Positions 16,996 to 26,136 of a stretch of 63,022 nt of DNA are shown here, piece by piece; position 1 is the stretch's first letter, and each line of letters starts with the position of its first letter. The notes beneath the pieces are model-generated. The model was not told where the DNA came from, did no database searches, and saw only the letters and a program-made list of their open reading frames with translations. A program made the translations under genes and the position numbers. The stretch is from Bradyrhizobium sp. WSM3983 (GTDB taxonomy: Bacteria; Pseudomonadota; Alphaproteobacteria; Rhizobiales; Xanthobacteraceae). Location: positions 62,310 through 125,331 of the forward strand of contig NZ_AXAY01000024.1 of the NCBI RefSeq assembly GCF_000473045.1, read 5' to 3'.

Positions 16996-18012
16996 GTGAG
17001 TGAACCAATGCCCGAACTGGCCGGCCAAGAGACTGATGACCGGACTGGTGACCGGACCGGCGCCATCGGCGCCGCCGCAACCGTGCCGCAGGCCGTCGAG
17101 GCTGCCGCCGGTATCGAGGCCCCCTCGATCGCCCCCGACCATGAGACGCCGCCCAAAGCGGACGCTCCGACGGTCGAACCGCCAAAGATCGAGGCTTCAA
17201 GGATCGAGGTCCCGAAGTTCGAGACCAAGGCCGAAACAAAGCCCGAGCCCAAACCCGGCAAGCTCATCGTCATGGCGCCCTCGGAACGGTCCTGGGACCG
17301 CGAAGAGTTTGCTCCGCATGTGAAGGCCGACGAGGTGCGTGACACCGGCGGCAAGCGCCGCCTGTCGGCGATGGCCGCGGTGGTGGCGATCGCGGCCTGC
17401 GTCGGCGCCATCAGTGGCGCGCTCGCGACCGCCGGCATGATGCATTTTGCCAGCCCGGCGCCGGCGCAGGTTGCCGATACCAGCGCGCTGGATGCGTCCG
17501 TCGCCCGGATCGATGCCGACATCGTCGCGCTCAAGGCCAATGTCGAGCACGCCTCGAAGACCGGCGTCAGCCAATTCAACCGGGCCAACGATCGTCTCGA
17601 CAAGCTCGAGAAGGCGCAGGCCGAACCGATGGCCAAGCTCGCAAAGCTGTCCGAGACCGTCGACAAGCTCCGCGCCACGCCGCCGGCAGCCCCCGCGCAG
17701 GCCGCCGCCACGGCGCCCGCGAAGGAGACCACCGGCACGATCGTGCCGGCTCCGACCCAGGTCGCAACGGCCGCTGCCGCGCCGGCTCCCGTGCTTGCTG
17801 CGCCCAAGACCGAGCTCGGCCGCCTGCCGACGATTGACGGCTGGAGGCTCCGCGACGTCGCCAATGGCGGCGCGCTGATCGAGGGCCGGGATGGCCTGTA
17901 CGAGGTCTATGCCGGCGATCCCATCCCCGGCATCGGCCGTGTCGATGCGATCCGTCGCCAGGATGGCCGCTGGGTGGTCGTCACCAGCAAGGGCCTGATC
18001 GTCGCGCGATAA
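16996..18012 (+). CDS. Membrane-anchored Ala/Pro-rich coiled-coil protein, unknown
   Basis: 338 residues, GTG start after GGAG. The N-terminal ~115 residues are acidic, Pro/Glu/Lys-rich and probably disordered. One membrane segment follows (about 124-148, AMAAVVAIAACVGAISGALA). Then a coiled-coil stretch (about 160-225), an Ala/Pro linker, and a compact C-terminal domain (about 275-338, GWRLRDVANGGALIEGRDG, GDPIPGIGRVDAI). The topology suggests a cytoplasmic tail, one membrane pass and a periplasmic C-terminal domain. I recognise no named family; similar proteins exist in related rhizobia from memory. Confidence 0.75.
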   Translation: MSEPMPELAGQETDDRTGDRTGAIGAAATVPQAVEAAAGIEAPSIAPDHETPPKADAPTVEPPKIEASRIEVPKFETKAETKPEPKPGKLIVMAPSERSWDREEFAPHVKADEVRDTGGKRRLSAMAAVVAIAACVGAISGALATAGMMHFASPAPAQVADTSALDASVARIDADIVALKANVEHASKTGVSQFNRANDRLDKLEKAQAEPMAKLAKLSETVDKLRATPPAAPAQAAATAPAKETTGTIVPAPTQVATAAAAPAPVLAAPKTELGRLPTIDGWRLRDVANGGALIEGRDGLYEVYAGDPIPGIGRVDAIRRQDGRWVVVTSKGLIVAR

Positions 18013-18038
18013 GCGTTTGATATCGGACTTGTCACAAG

Positions 18039-18070
18039 AGGCGCTTCACCACCGCGTGAAGCGCCTTTTT
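18039..18070 (+). terminator. Rho-independent terminator
   Basis: The 10-base arm AGGCGCTTCA (18039-18048) pairs perfectly with TGAAGCGCCT (18057-18066) across an 8-base loop, followed by a run of T. It ends the coiled-coil gene 26 bases after its stop. Confidence 0.88.
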
Positions 18071-18107
18071 ACTTGAATAGGCGAAGCCTCGCGGTGTTAG
18101 TGAAGGC

Positions 18108-19664
18108 ATGAGCCGCGCGCTGCGAATTCTCCTGGCTGCCCAAATTCTTCTCGCTGCCACTATGTTGTTTGGGAGCGTCATGTCGCTCTCGGCAGCAGAG
18201 AACGCGCCGCTGGCACGCGGTACCGCGATCACCGATCCCGATCTCCTGCGCAAGCTCGACCAGAGCGATGCACTGTCAATCGCGCATCTGTTGCAGCCCG
18301 AGCGGAACGCAGGCGTGCCGCTGACGAGCGATCTGCTGTTCGCCTCGCTGCCGCAGCTGAAGCAGATTCCGCCGGCAATCGATGCGGAGTTCGATCGCTA
18401 CATCGCGCAGCATGAGCTGGCTTCGCCGAGCGAGACCATTGGCGTCGGCGAAGGTTTCGACGTCCAGCTATTCGACCGGGCCAATCTGAAAGCCGCCAAC
18501 ACGCGCTTCGTGCTGGCCGGCATCGTCAACCGCATGGACCGCGCCTATGTCTCGGAGGAGTCCTGCGGCGAGATCCGGCTGATCTATCGCCTGGCGCGGT
18601 TCGAGGCCGGCAACACCGCGACGCGCCTGCCGATGACGTTCAACCTGGTGATGAAGGCGCGCGATGCACGCCAGACCGATGCGAACGGCAAGACCATCAC
18701 GTGCGCCGAGCTCGCGCGGCGCTGGCTCGACAATGGCGACTGGCAGGGGCTGATCGGCAGCCGTACCGTTCCCGATGACGCGATGTTCGATCGCATCGAG
18801 ACCAACATCCAGATCTCGATCGCACCGAAATCGGCATTGCACGATTTCCGCTCCGACTATCTGCTCAAGGTGTTCAGATACGACGCCGCCACGAAGACGT
18901 TCGTGGAATCGACGCTGGAGAACCAGATCGACCGCGATCGTATCCTTGCCGATGACGCGCTCCGGCGCGACTTCAAGGCCTGGCTGCTTGCGCCTGCGCA
19001 TCTTCGCGAGTTCGATCGCGGCACCGTGCTGATCCCGGAGCAGTATCTCGCCAAGGCTGCCGTGGCGCCGACACCTGCGGGCCTCGATGCGTCGGACCTG
19101 CAGCCGGAGTTCGGGATGGTGCGGGGGGAAGGAAAAGGTGAAGGCAATAGCGACCCCGTCTTCACGGACGACGACGTCGTCGGCGCGCTGAAGCAGGCCG
19201 CGGCACGCGGCATCACCATGGAGAACATCCGCTCGGTCGCGGGCTTCCAGCGCCGCCTCAACGATGTCACCTGCTCGGGCTGCCACCAGATCCGCGGCAT
19301 CGGCGGCTTCCATTTTCCCGGCGTGGACTGGCTCTCGGACAAGGCGACGAATTCCACCATCGTGCCGGCCTCGCCGCATTTTGTCGGCGACCAGCTCCGC
19401 CGCCGCGACATCCTGATCGCCTTTGCCGCAGGCAAGCACCCTGATTTCTCGCGCGGATTTGCCAGCCGGCCGCAGACCCGCGGCAGCCGGGAGCTCGCCG
19501 GCACCGAATATCAGGACGGCTGGGGCGCCCATTGTTCCCTCCAAAACGAGGGATCGGGAACGCCGGACAAGAGTTTTACGTCATGGACCTGCGCCAAAGG
19601 TCTCACCTGTCAGGCCGCCGCGGCCTCGAGCCGCATTGGCATGTGCTTCATCAAGACGCGTTAG
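18108..19664 (+). CDS. Secreted protein with one CxxCH motif, unknown family
   Basis: 518 residues. Residues 1-29 form a signal peptide (LLAAQILLAATMLFG core, AxA-type end). The body is mixed and shows no domain I can name. A single c-type heme motif TCSGCH lies at 388-393, within RRLNDVTCSGCHQIRGIGGFHFPG. The C-terminal ~60 residues carry four further Cys, which could form disulfides. The export signal and CxxCH suggest a periplasmic heme or metal protein. It stands alone after a terminator. Function unknown. Confidence 0.8.
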   Translation: MSRALRILLAAQILLAATMLFGSVMSLSAAENAPLARGTAITDPDLLRKLDQSDALSIAHLLQPERNAGVPLTSDLLFASLPQLKQIPPAIDAEFDRYIAQHELASPSETIGVGEGFDVQLFDRANLKAANTRFVLAGIVNRMDRAYVSEESCGEIRLIYRLARFEAGNTATRLPMTFNLVMKARDARQTDANGKTITCAELARRWLDNGDWQGLIGSRTVPDDAMFDRIETNIQISIAPKSALHDFRSDYLLKVFRYDAATKTFVESTLENQIDRDRILADDALRRDFKAWLLAPAHLREFDRGTVLIPEQYLAKAAVAPTPAGLDASDLQPEFGMVRGEGKGEGNSDPVFTDDDVVGALKQAAARGITMENIRSVAGFQRRLNDVTCSGCHQIRGIGGFHFPGVDWLSDKATNSTIVPASPHFVGDQLRRRDILIAFAAGKHPDFSRGFASRPQTRGSRELAGTEYQDGWGAHCSLQNEGSGTPDKSFTSWTCAKGLTCQAAAASSRIGMCFIKTR

Positions 19665-19687
19665 CAAAATAGCGATTCGGATGACTC

Positions 19688-19852
19688 ATGACGGATACCA
19701 GCGACGCCGACAAGGAGCGCAATCGTGAGATTGCGCGCAATGAGGAAGCCAAGCAGGTTACCGGCAGCGTCCGCGTCAGCACCTGGGCGGTCGCGGTGGT
19801 CGTCATCATCGGCGGCATCCTGTTCACGCTCGGCTGGCTGGCGCTGCGGTAG
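19688..19852 (+). CDS. Small single-pass membrane protein (54 aa)
   Basis: ATG 19688 to TAG 19852 encodes 54 residues. The first 27 are highly charged (MTDTSDADKERNREIARNEE). Residues about 31-52 are a hydrophobic segment (STWAVAVVVIIGGILFTLGW). It starts 24 bases after the previous gene on the same strand and may be co-transcribed with it. Codon use is like neighbouring genes. No family recognised. Confidence 0.65.
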   Translation: MTDTSDADKERNREIARNEEAKQVTGSVRVSTWAVAVVVIIGGILFTLGWLALR

Positions 19853-19923
19853 CGGAACGCCTCACTTCGCGTAATTCGTCATCGGCGACGTTGCCGAGAG
19901 TTTATCGCGAGATCATCCCACGT

Positions 19924-19953
19924 CGTCATTGCGAGCGCAGCGAAGCAATCCAG
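19924..19953. repeat. Half copy of REP family B
   Basis: CGTCATTGCGAGCGCAGCGA followed by AGCAATCCAG matches one arm of the family B element; the opposite arm is missing, and a family C element follows 31 bases later. Confidence 0.7.
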
Positions 19954-19983
19954 CAATGCATCTGCGTGTGCGAGCTATCCATT

Positions 19984-20110
19984 GTCGTCCCGGCGAAGGC
20001 CGGGACCTATACCGCGGAATCTATCGATTGCATTGGGTAGGAGTACCGAACTGCGAGTCTTCGCCAAACTTCTCCTGGGGGTATGGGTCCCGGCCTCCGC
20101 CGGGACGACG
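19984..20110. repeat. REP family C copy
   Basis: GTCGTCCCGGCGAAGGCCGG on the left and CCCGGCCTCCGCCGGGACGA on the right, with the family's GGGTATGGGTCCC segment. Lies between the small membrane protein and the converging CoA-transferase gene. Confidence 0.85.
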
Positions 20111-20136
20111 GGGATGTATAGCGCGAATGCGCCCCT

Positions 20137-21342
20137 TCACCCCACCGCCCCCTTCGCCCGCAGCTGCTTGATCGCGGTCTCGTCGTATCCCGCGCCACGC
20201 AAAATCTCGTCACTGTGCTCGCCGACGCCGGGCGGCTTGCGCGGCTGCACCTTCTTGGTGCCGTCGATCCAGATCGGGCTGGAGATGGTGAGCATGGTGT
20301 CGTTCTCGAACGGCACCAGCACCTCGTTGTCGAGCATCTGCTTGTCGTTCGGGATGTCGTCCAGAATGCCGACGATGCCGAACACCAGCCCGTTGCCGTC
20401 GAGGATCTTGCGCCATTCGGCAAGATCCCTGGTCGCGAAGGTGTCGTCAAAGATCTTGATCAGCTCGATCGAGCGGGCGTGACGGTCGGGCTTGGTGGCG
20501 AAGCGCGGATCGTTAATCAGGTCCTCGCGTCCGAGGCATTTGGCGAGCGTCGGCCACTGCTTCTCCTCGCTGAGGAGCGACAGGATCAGCCAGCGGCCGT
20601 CCCTGCACTGATAGTGGTTGGCGACGGCATTGAGCGCGCGCTCGCGCGGGCGCCGTTCGCCGAACTTGGCGCCGCAGAGCTTGGCCTGCGCCAGCACGCT
20701 CGCGGCCCAGACGCCGTTGGCCATCAGGTTGGAGGCGACATGCGAGCCCTTGCCGGTCTTCTCGCGCTGATACAGCGCAGTGACGATGGCGCTGTACAGC
20801 GCCATCGCGCAGGGATGGTCGCCCATGCCGGCGATCGAGCGGGCCGGTGTGGTGTCGGTGTCGGCGCGGACGAGGTCCATCAGGCCGGAGCGCGCCCAAT
20901 AGGCGTTGCTGTCGAAGCCGGGCTTGTTGGCTTCCTCGCCCTTCTCGCCATAGCCGGTGAAGGAGGCGTAGATCAGCCGGTCGTTGAGATGGCCGAGATG
21001 GTCATAGGTGATGCCGAGTTTGGTCCGCACCGGCGGCGGCATGTTGGTGATGAAGACGTCGGCCTCTTCGACCAGCTTATAGAGCACGGCCCGCGCCTCG
21101 GGCTTGGAGAGGTCGAGCGCGAGGCTCTTCTTGTTGCGGGCCTCGAGCAGCCAGGCGAAATTGTGTTCGCCGGTGGGATAGCCGGGCAGGTTGGGCAGAT
21201 TGCGGTAGGGGTCGCCGGCGCCGGGCGGCTCGATCTTGATGACATCGGCGCCGAAATCGGACAGCACGGTCGCAGCCGCGGGCGCCGCGATGAAGCTCGC
21301 GCAGTCCAGAACCTTGAGTCCTGCAAAAATGCCTTTTTCCAT
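20137..21342 (-). CDS. CaiB/BaiF-family CoA-transferase
   Basis: 401 residues from ATG 21342, preceded by GGGAG. Typical class III CoA-transferase: N-terminal LKVLDCASFIAAPAAATVLSDFGADVIKIEPP landmarks (e.g. LSDFGADVIKIEPPGAGDP at 27-45), a Rossmann core and the catalytic Asp expected near residue 165 (WARSGLMDL region). It moves CoA between carboxylic acids, commonly in carnitine, oxalate or aromatic acid breakdown. It stands alone here, so the substrate cannot be assigned. The frame stays open upstream but that part is repeat-like. Confidence 0.92.
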   Translation of the reverse strand: MEKGIFAGLKVLDCASFIAAPAAATVLSDFGADVIKIEPPGAGDPYRNLPNLPGYPTGEHNFAWLLEARNKKSLALDLSKPEARAVLYKLVEEADVFITNMPPPVRTKLGITYDHLGHLNDRLIYASFTGYGEKGEEANKPGFDSNAYWARSGLMDLVRADTDTTPARSIAGMGDHPCAMALYSAIVTALYQREKTGKGSHVASNLMANGVWAASVLAQAKLCGAKFGERRPRERALNAVANHYQCRDGRWLILSLLSEEKQWPTLAKCLGREDLINDPRFATKPDRHARSIELIKIFDDTFATRDLAEWRKILDGNGLVFGIVGILDDIPNDKQMLDNEVLVPFENDTMLTISSPIWIDGTKKVQPRKPPGVGEHSDEILRGAGYDETAIKQLRAKGAVG

Positions 21343-21503
21343 CGCGGCGTTGCTCCCTCGCTCTTGTTGTTTCCCGCTGGCTGGAATTCGCGTGGGCCAG
21401 ACCATGGGAGCATTAGACCGATGTTCTAGCAGGACGCAACGGCGCCGCGCGCAGGGCTCATTGCGGTATCCATCGCATCCGCCACGAAGCCGAAACCATC
21501 TCC

Positions 21504-21627
21504 CGTCACCCCGAGGTGCTCGTCCTGCGGTGTACCGCAGGGCGAGCCTCGAGGGGCGAGGGCCCGGCTGCATCCGGGCCGTCTATCCTTCGAGGCCTCC
21601 GCTGCGCTCCGGCACCTCAGGATGACG
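21504..21627. repeat. REP family F copy
   Basis: CCCGTCACCCCGAGG and CCTCAGGATGACG form the outer arms, with CCTCGAGG and CCTTCGAGG inside. Located between putA's end and the CoA-transferase start. Confidence 0.82.
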
Positions 21628-21673
21628 AAACTGCGGTTGCGGCGTGTCGCGAGGACGGCTCCAGCATCGCCGC

Positions 21674-24673
21674 TCACGCCTCGCCTGCGAGTAGCGCAGC
21701 GTTGCCGCCGGCGGCTGCGGTGTTGATGGTCACGGTCTGCTCGGTGGCAAAGCGCGCGAGATAGTGCGGGCCGCCGGCCTTGGGGCCGGTCCCGGACAGG
21801 CTGTTGCCGCCGAACGGCTGCACGCCAACCACGGCGCCGATCATGTTGCGGTTGACGTAGATGTTGCCGACCTGGACGCGGTCGATGATGGCCTCGATCG
21901 TGTCATCGATGCGGGAGTGGACGCCGAGCGTGAGCCCGTAGCCGGTGCGCTCGATGGCCTGCAGCACGCGTTCGAGAGTCTCGGCCCGGTAGCGCACCAC
22001 ATGCAGGATCGGGCCGAACACCTCCTCGGTGAGCTGGCCGGCATCGCGGAGCTCGAAGATGTGGGGCGCGACGAAGCAGCCCTCCGGCGCGATACCCGCA
22101 AAGTGCAGCCGCGCCTCCGTCTTCATCCGCGCGATGTGCGCATCGAGGCGCCGCTTGGCCTCGGCGTCGATCACCGGGCCGACATGGGTCGCGATGTCAG
22201 CGGGATCTCCGATCTTCAACTCGCGCGCCGCGCCCGCGATCATCTCGATCATGCGGTCGGCAACGTCCTCCTGTACGAACAAGAGCCGCAGCGCCGAGCA
22301 GCGCTGGCCAGCCGAGCGAAACGCCGAGGTGACGACGTCGTCGGCGACCTGCTCAGGCAGCGCGGTGGCGTCGGCGATCATGGCGTTGATGCCGCCGGTC
22401 TCCGCGATCAGCGGCACGATCGGCCCGTCCTTGGCGGCGAGCGACCGGTTGATGTGACGCGCAACCTCGGTCGAGCCGGTGAAGACGACGCCGGCGATGT
22501 CTGGGTGTGCGGTGAGCACGGCGCCGATGCGGCCGTCGCCGGTGACGAGATGCAGCGCGCTCGCGGGGATACCGGCCTCATGCAGCAGGGCGACGGCCTC
22601 GCACGCGATGCGCGGCGTCTGCTCGGCGGGCTTTGCAACGACGCTGTTGCCGGCCATCAGCGCCGCGGTGACCTGGCCGAGGAAAATCGCCAGCGGAAAG
22701 TTCCACGGCGAGATCGCGACGAAGACGCCGCGGCCGCGCATGGCGAGCGCGTTGCTCTCGCCGGTCGGACCCGGCATCGCGACCTCGCTGCCGAACAGCT
22801 TTCTGCCCTGCGCCGCATAGTAGCGGCAGAAGTCGGCGGCTTCGCGCAGCTCGGAGAGCGCGTCGTCGAGCGTCTTTCCGCCTTCGCGCTGAAGAGCCGC
22901 GATGAAATGCGCAGCTCGGCTCTCCAGGAGATGCGCGGCCTGCTCCAGCGCCGCCGCGCGTGTTGCCGCTGGCGTCCGGCTCCAGGTCGCAAAGCCCGCG
23001 CGCGCTGCGGCGATTGCCGCGTTCGCCTGCTCGGGCGTTGCGTCCGGGACCGGCTTGAGGTCGGGCGTTGCGGCCTTGACGTCGGCGAGCAGCCGGTCGA
23101 GCGCCGGGCGCTCGCCGAATTCGATCCCGCCCGAATTATGCCGCTCTGGTGCAAAGAGATCACCCGGCAGCGGGATCCTTGCGTGATGCGCGTGATCAGG
23201 CCGGACGATGAGATCGACGGGGCGCTTCAATAGCGCCGGGACCGGAACGCGGTAGTCGGCTGCCTGCGCCACAAAGGACGAGTTGGCGCCGTTCTCGAGC
23301 AGCCGTCGCACCAGATAGGCGAGCAGGTCGCGATGGCTGCCTACCGGCGCATAGGTGCGGTAGGCGATCTCAGGGTGATCCTTGGCGAGCTGCTCGTAGA
23401 GCGCCTCGCCCATTCCGTGCAGGCGCTGGAATTCGAATCCGCCACTGTCGCCGGCGAGCTCCAGCACGGTCGCGACGGTGAGCGCGTTGTGGGTCGCAAA
23501 CTGCGGGAAGATGCGCGGCCGCAGAATTAGAAGCTTCGAGGCGCAGGCGACGTAGTTCAGATCCGTCATCGCCTTGCGCGTGAATACCGGATAGCCGTCG
23601 AGCCCGCGCTCCTGCGCGCGCTTGATCTCGGTGTCCCAATAGGCGCCCTTGACCAGCCGCACCATCAGCTTGCGGTCATGCGCACGGGCAAGATCGTGGA
23701 CGTAATCGATCACCGCACTGGCGCGCTTCTGATAGGCCTGGATCGCAAGTCCGAAGCCGTCCCAGCCTTTGAGCGAGGGATCGGCGAGCGTTGCCGCGAT
23801 CACGTCGAGCGACAGCTCCAGACGGTCGGCTTCCTCGGCATCGACGGTGAAGTTGAGGTCGTGCGCCTTGGCGCGCTGCGCGAGGTCGAGAAGTTGCGGC
23901 ACCAGCTCGGCCATCACGCGCGCGCGGCTGATCGCCTCGAAGCGCGGATGCAGTGCCGAGAGTTTCACGGAGATGCCGGGCCGGTCGGGCAGGGGATGAC
24001 TGCCCGCCGTCTTGCCGATCGTTTCGATCGCACTCGCATAGGCGTCGAAATAGCGCTTTGCGTCGGCCGCCGTGCGCGCGCCTTCGCCGAGCATGTCGAA
24101 CGAGTAGCGCGGCCTCTCGCCGGAGCGCGGCTTACCCCGCTCCAGCGCCTGCTCGATGGTCTCGCCCAGCACGAAATGATTGCCCATCAATCGCATCGCC
24201 TGGCGTGTGGCGGTGCGCACGGCGGGCGCGCCCAGCCGCTTCACCAGCCGGCCGATGGTGCCGTCGGGCGTCTCGCCAGGCTGGATGACCCGCGCCGACA
24301 GGCCGAGTGCCCAGGCCGAGGCATTGACCAGGAAGGCCGTGGACTTGGTCTCGTGATGGATGAAGTCGCCCTCGCCGAGCTTGTCCTCAATGAATTGGTC
24401 GGCGGTGCGCGCGTCTGGCACGCGCAGCAGCGCTTCCGCCAGCACCATCAGGGCGAGGCCTTCCTTGGTCGAGAGCGCGAACTCGCGCAGCATGTCCTCG
24501 ACCCCGCCAAACCGGTCGTCGCGCTTGCGGATTGCCTCGATCAGCCGCGTGGCGGTGCGGTCGATCCGCGCTTCCTGCGGCGGGGCGAGATGCGCCGCCT
24601 GAAGCAGGCGTGCAGCGATGTCGGCATCATCGGGCGCGTAGGGAGCAGTGAAGGACGGCGGGATGTTCGGCAT
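21674..24673 (-). CDS. putA: Bifunctional proline dehydrogenase / glutamate-semialdehyde dehydrogenase
   Basis: 999 residues. The first half is the FAD-dependent proline dehydrogenase barrel (about 70-470, with YQKRASAVIDYVHDLA, RLVKGAYWDTEIKRAQ, YAPVGSH). The second half is an NAD-dependent aldehyde dehydrogenase (about 510-970) with AETGGINAM and the catalytic Cys near residue 790 (SAGQRCSALR). The length fits the short PutA type without the N-terminal ribbon-helix-helix DNA-binding domain. It converts proline to glutamate in two channelled steps. Regulation is expected from the divergent Lrp-type gene. Confidence 0.97.
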   Translation of the reverse strand: MPNIPPSFTAPYAPDDADIAARLLQAAHLAPPQEARIDRTATRLIEAIRKRDDRFGGVEDMLREFALSTKEGLALMVLAEALLRVPDARTADQFIEDKLGEGDFIHHETKSTAFLVNASAWALGLSARVIQPGETPDGTIGRLVKRLGAPAVRTATRQAMRLMGNHFVLGETIEQALERGKPRSGERPRYSFDMLGEGARTAADAKRYFDAYASAIETIGKTAGSHPLPDRPGISVKLSALHPRFEAISRARVMAELVPQLLDLAQRAKAHDLNFTVDAEEADRLELSLDVIAATLADPSLKGWDGFGLAIQAYQKRASAVIDYVHDLARAHDRKLMVRLVKGAYWDTEIKRAQERGLDGYPVFTRKAMTDLNYVACASKLLILRPRIFPQFATHNALTVATVLELAGDSGGFEFQRLHGMGEALYEQLAKDHPEIAYRTYAPVGSHRDLLAYLVRRLLENGANSSFVAQAADYRVPVPALLKRPVDLIVRPDHAHHARIPLPGDLFAPERHNSGGIEFGERPALDRLLADVKAATPDLKPVPDATPEQANAAIAAARAGFATWSRTPAATRAAALEQAAHLLESRAAHFIAALQREGGKTLDDALSELREAADFCRYYAAQGRKLFGSEVAMPGPTGESNALAMRGRGVFVAISPWNFPLAIFLGQVTAALMAGNSVVAKPAEQTPRIACEAVALLHEAGIPASALHLVTGDGRIGAVLTAHPDIAGVVFTGSTEVARHINRSLAAKDGPIVPLIAETGGINAMIADATALPEQVADDVVTSAFRSAGQRCSALRLLFVQEDVADRMIEMIAGAARELKIGDPADIATHVGPVIDAEAKRRLDAHIARMKTEARLHFAGIAPEGCFVAPHIFELRDAGQLTEEVFGPILHVVRYRAETLERVLQAIERTGYGLTLGVHSRIDDTIEAIIDRVQVGNIYVNRNMIGAVVGVQPFGGNSLSGTGPKAGGPHYLARFATEQTVTINTAAAGGNAALLAGEA

Positions 24674-24787
24674 GGCGTGTCCTGTGGCTAAAACTCAGGA
24701 TAAAGTCCGCATGACCGTAGTTCGATAGACAAGATAACAATTTTGCCTTAGAAAGTGAAGATCATTGGCGTATTGGCCGTATAAATT
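24674..24787. promoter_or_regulatory. Divergent putA / Lrp-type regulator control region
   Basis: A 114-base A/T-richer gap between divergent starts. It contains the stretch GATAACAATTTTGCCTTAG and a pair of TTGGC units near 24763-24775 that could be Lrp-type sites. No exact operator can be fixed by eye. Confidence 0.5.
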
Positions 24788-25249
24788 ATGGAACTCGATC
24801 GAATCGACCGGAGAATCCTCTCGATTTTGCAGGAAGATGGGCGAATCGCCAATGTCGAGCTCGCCGAGCGCATCGGGCTGTCGCCGACCTCGATCGGTGA
24901 GCGGCTGAAGCGCTTGCAGCGCGAAGGTTTTGTCGAGGGTTATGGCGCGCGGCTCAATCCGCACCGGCTTGGTCTCGGCCTGCTGGTGTTCGTCGAGGTG
25001 CTGCTCGACAAGACCACGCCTGACAATTTCGAGCGCTTTGCGTGTGCGGTGAAACTCGCGCCCGAAGTGCTGGAGTGTCACATGGTTGCCGGAGGCTTCG
25101 ACTATCTAGTGAAGGCGCGGCTGGCCGACATGACCGCGTATCGGCGCTTCCTCGGCGAGACCTTGCTGTCGATGCCGGGTGTGCGCGAGACGCGCACCTA
25201 TGCGGTGATGGAGGAGATCAAGCGCGACGCACCGTTGCCGGTTGGCTGA
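24788..25249 (+). CDS. Lrp/AsnC-family regulator, probably of putA
   Basis: 153 residues. N-terminal helix-turn-helix (about 1-55, MELDRIDRRILSILQEDGR; LAERIGLSPTSIGERLKRLQ) and a C-terminal ligand-binding/oligomerisation domain (about 65-145, ending AVMEEIKRD). It is divergent from putA over 114 bases, the arrangement of PutR in other alphaproteobacteria, where the regulator activates putA in response to proline. The putA link is inference from position. Confidence 0.92.
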   Translation: MELDRIDRRILSILQEDGRIANVELAERIGLSPTSIGERLKRLQREGFVEGYGARLNPHRLGLGLLVFVEVLLDKTTPDNFERFACAVKLAPEVLECHMVAGGFDYLVKARLADMTAYRRFLGETLLSMPGVRETRTYAVMEEIKRDAPLPVG

Positions 25250-25379
25250 CGAAATGCGGTCGCGATTGTCGCTGCTGCGGCGTTGATTGGCGATCTCTAC
25301 GGGCAAATAGTTTCCGCGCGCAATCGCAACGCCTGTCGTCGAATGCACTGATCGTCTTCTAAAATTTTCTTGGCCCCAT

Positions 25380-25395
25380 CCCGGATCAATCCGGG
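25380..25395. terminator. Short stem-loop after converging genes
   Basis: CCCGGAT (25380-25386) pairs with ATCCGGG (25389-25395), 12 bases beyond the cold-shock gene stop. No good T run follows on either strand, so termination is only possible, not shown. Confidence 0.35.
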
Positions 25396-25407
25396 AGGCT
25401 GGCGGGC

Positions 25408-25608
25408 TTATACTTTGAGGTTCTCTGCGGACGTCTTGCCCCGGTTTGCGATCTCTTCATACTCAACCGTCTGGCCCTCGTTGAGGGAGGACAGACCGGC
25501 CTTCTGCACTGCCGAGATATGCACGAACACATCCTTGCCGCCCGACGCAGGCTGGATAAATCCATAACCCTTCGTCGGATTGAACCACTTGACCGTACCT
25601 TTAGCCAT
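25408..25608 (-). CDS. Cold-shock protein (CspA family)
   Basis: 66 residues from ATG 25608, preceded by GGAG. A single cold-shock domain with both RNA-binding motifs: RNP1-like KGYGFIQP (13-20) and RNP2-like DVFVHIS (26-32). Acts as an RNA chaperone in the cytoplasm. Monocistronic. Family is certain; whether it is cold-induced is not visible. Confidence 0.96.
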   Translation of the reverse strand: MAKGTVKWFNPTKGYGFIQPASGGKDVFVHISAVQKAGLSSLNEGQTVEYEEIANRGKTSAENLKV

Positions 25609-25816
25609 CACGTCTTCTCCGCGGGTCTTCCTCCGAGATCGCGAACCGCCAATCCCCGCCAACCGGCCGGTTCGGTCCTAACAGGATACGCGGAATGTGG
25701 CGGGCTTGGTAGATCAAACCACAGCGGCATTTCGTGGAAATTCGCTCAACTTCGCGGCGTTTTTGCCGGTTTTGCCCGTTTCGCGGTCACTTCTCCGGGA
25801 CGCCGCACGCCCTCCG

Positions 25817-26125
25817 TCAATAAGTCGCGGCCAGATAGTCCACGATCTTGCCGACGTCGGCGTCGTCGATTGGCGCGCCATAGACCTTGATCATCTTGGT
25901 CACCTCGGCCTGCCAAAATCCTTTCTTGTCTTTCATCGGCGGCTGCGTGGCGATGTAGTCGGACGAGTGGCAGGCGACGCAATTGCCCTGAACCACCTCA
26001 AGATTGGGGCCTGGCTTGAAGGCTGCTGTCTCATCCGGCGTCTTGTAATTGACCGGCGCTGCCAGGGCCGAACCCACCGCGGCGGCGAAGGCGAGCGTGA
26101 TGGCGAGGAGAACGGTGCGCTGCAT
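25817..26125 (-). CDS. sorB: Cytochrome c subunit of sulfite dehydrogenase (SorB-like)
   Basis: 102 residues from the second ATG (26125), which sits 7 bases after GAGGAG; the first ATG is too close to that site. Signal peptide 1-23 (LLAITLAFAAAVGSALAA), heme motif CVACH at 49-53 and a candidate distal Met in QPPMKDKKGFW. Size and position directly after the sulfite oxidase-type gene match SorB, the electron acceptor of SorA in the periplasm. The gap between the two genes is 11 bases. Confidence 0.88.
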   Translation of the reverse strand: MQRTVLLAITLAFAAAVGSALAAPVNYKTPDETAAFKPGPNLEVVQGNCVACHSSDYIATQPPMKDKKGFWQAEVTKMIKVYGAPIDDADVGKIVDYLAATY

Positions 26126-26136
26126 GATCATTCTCC

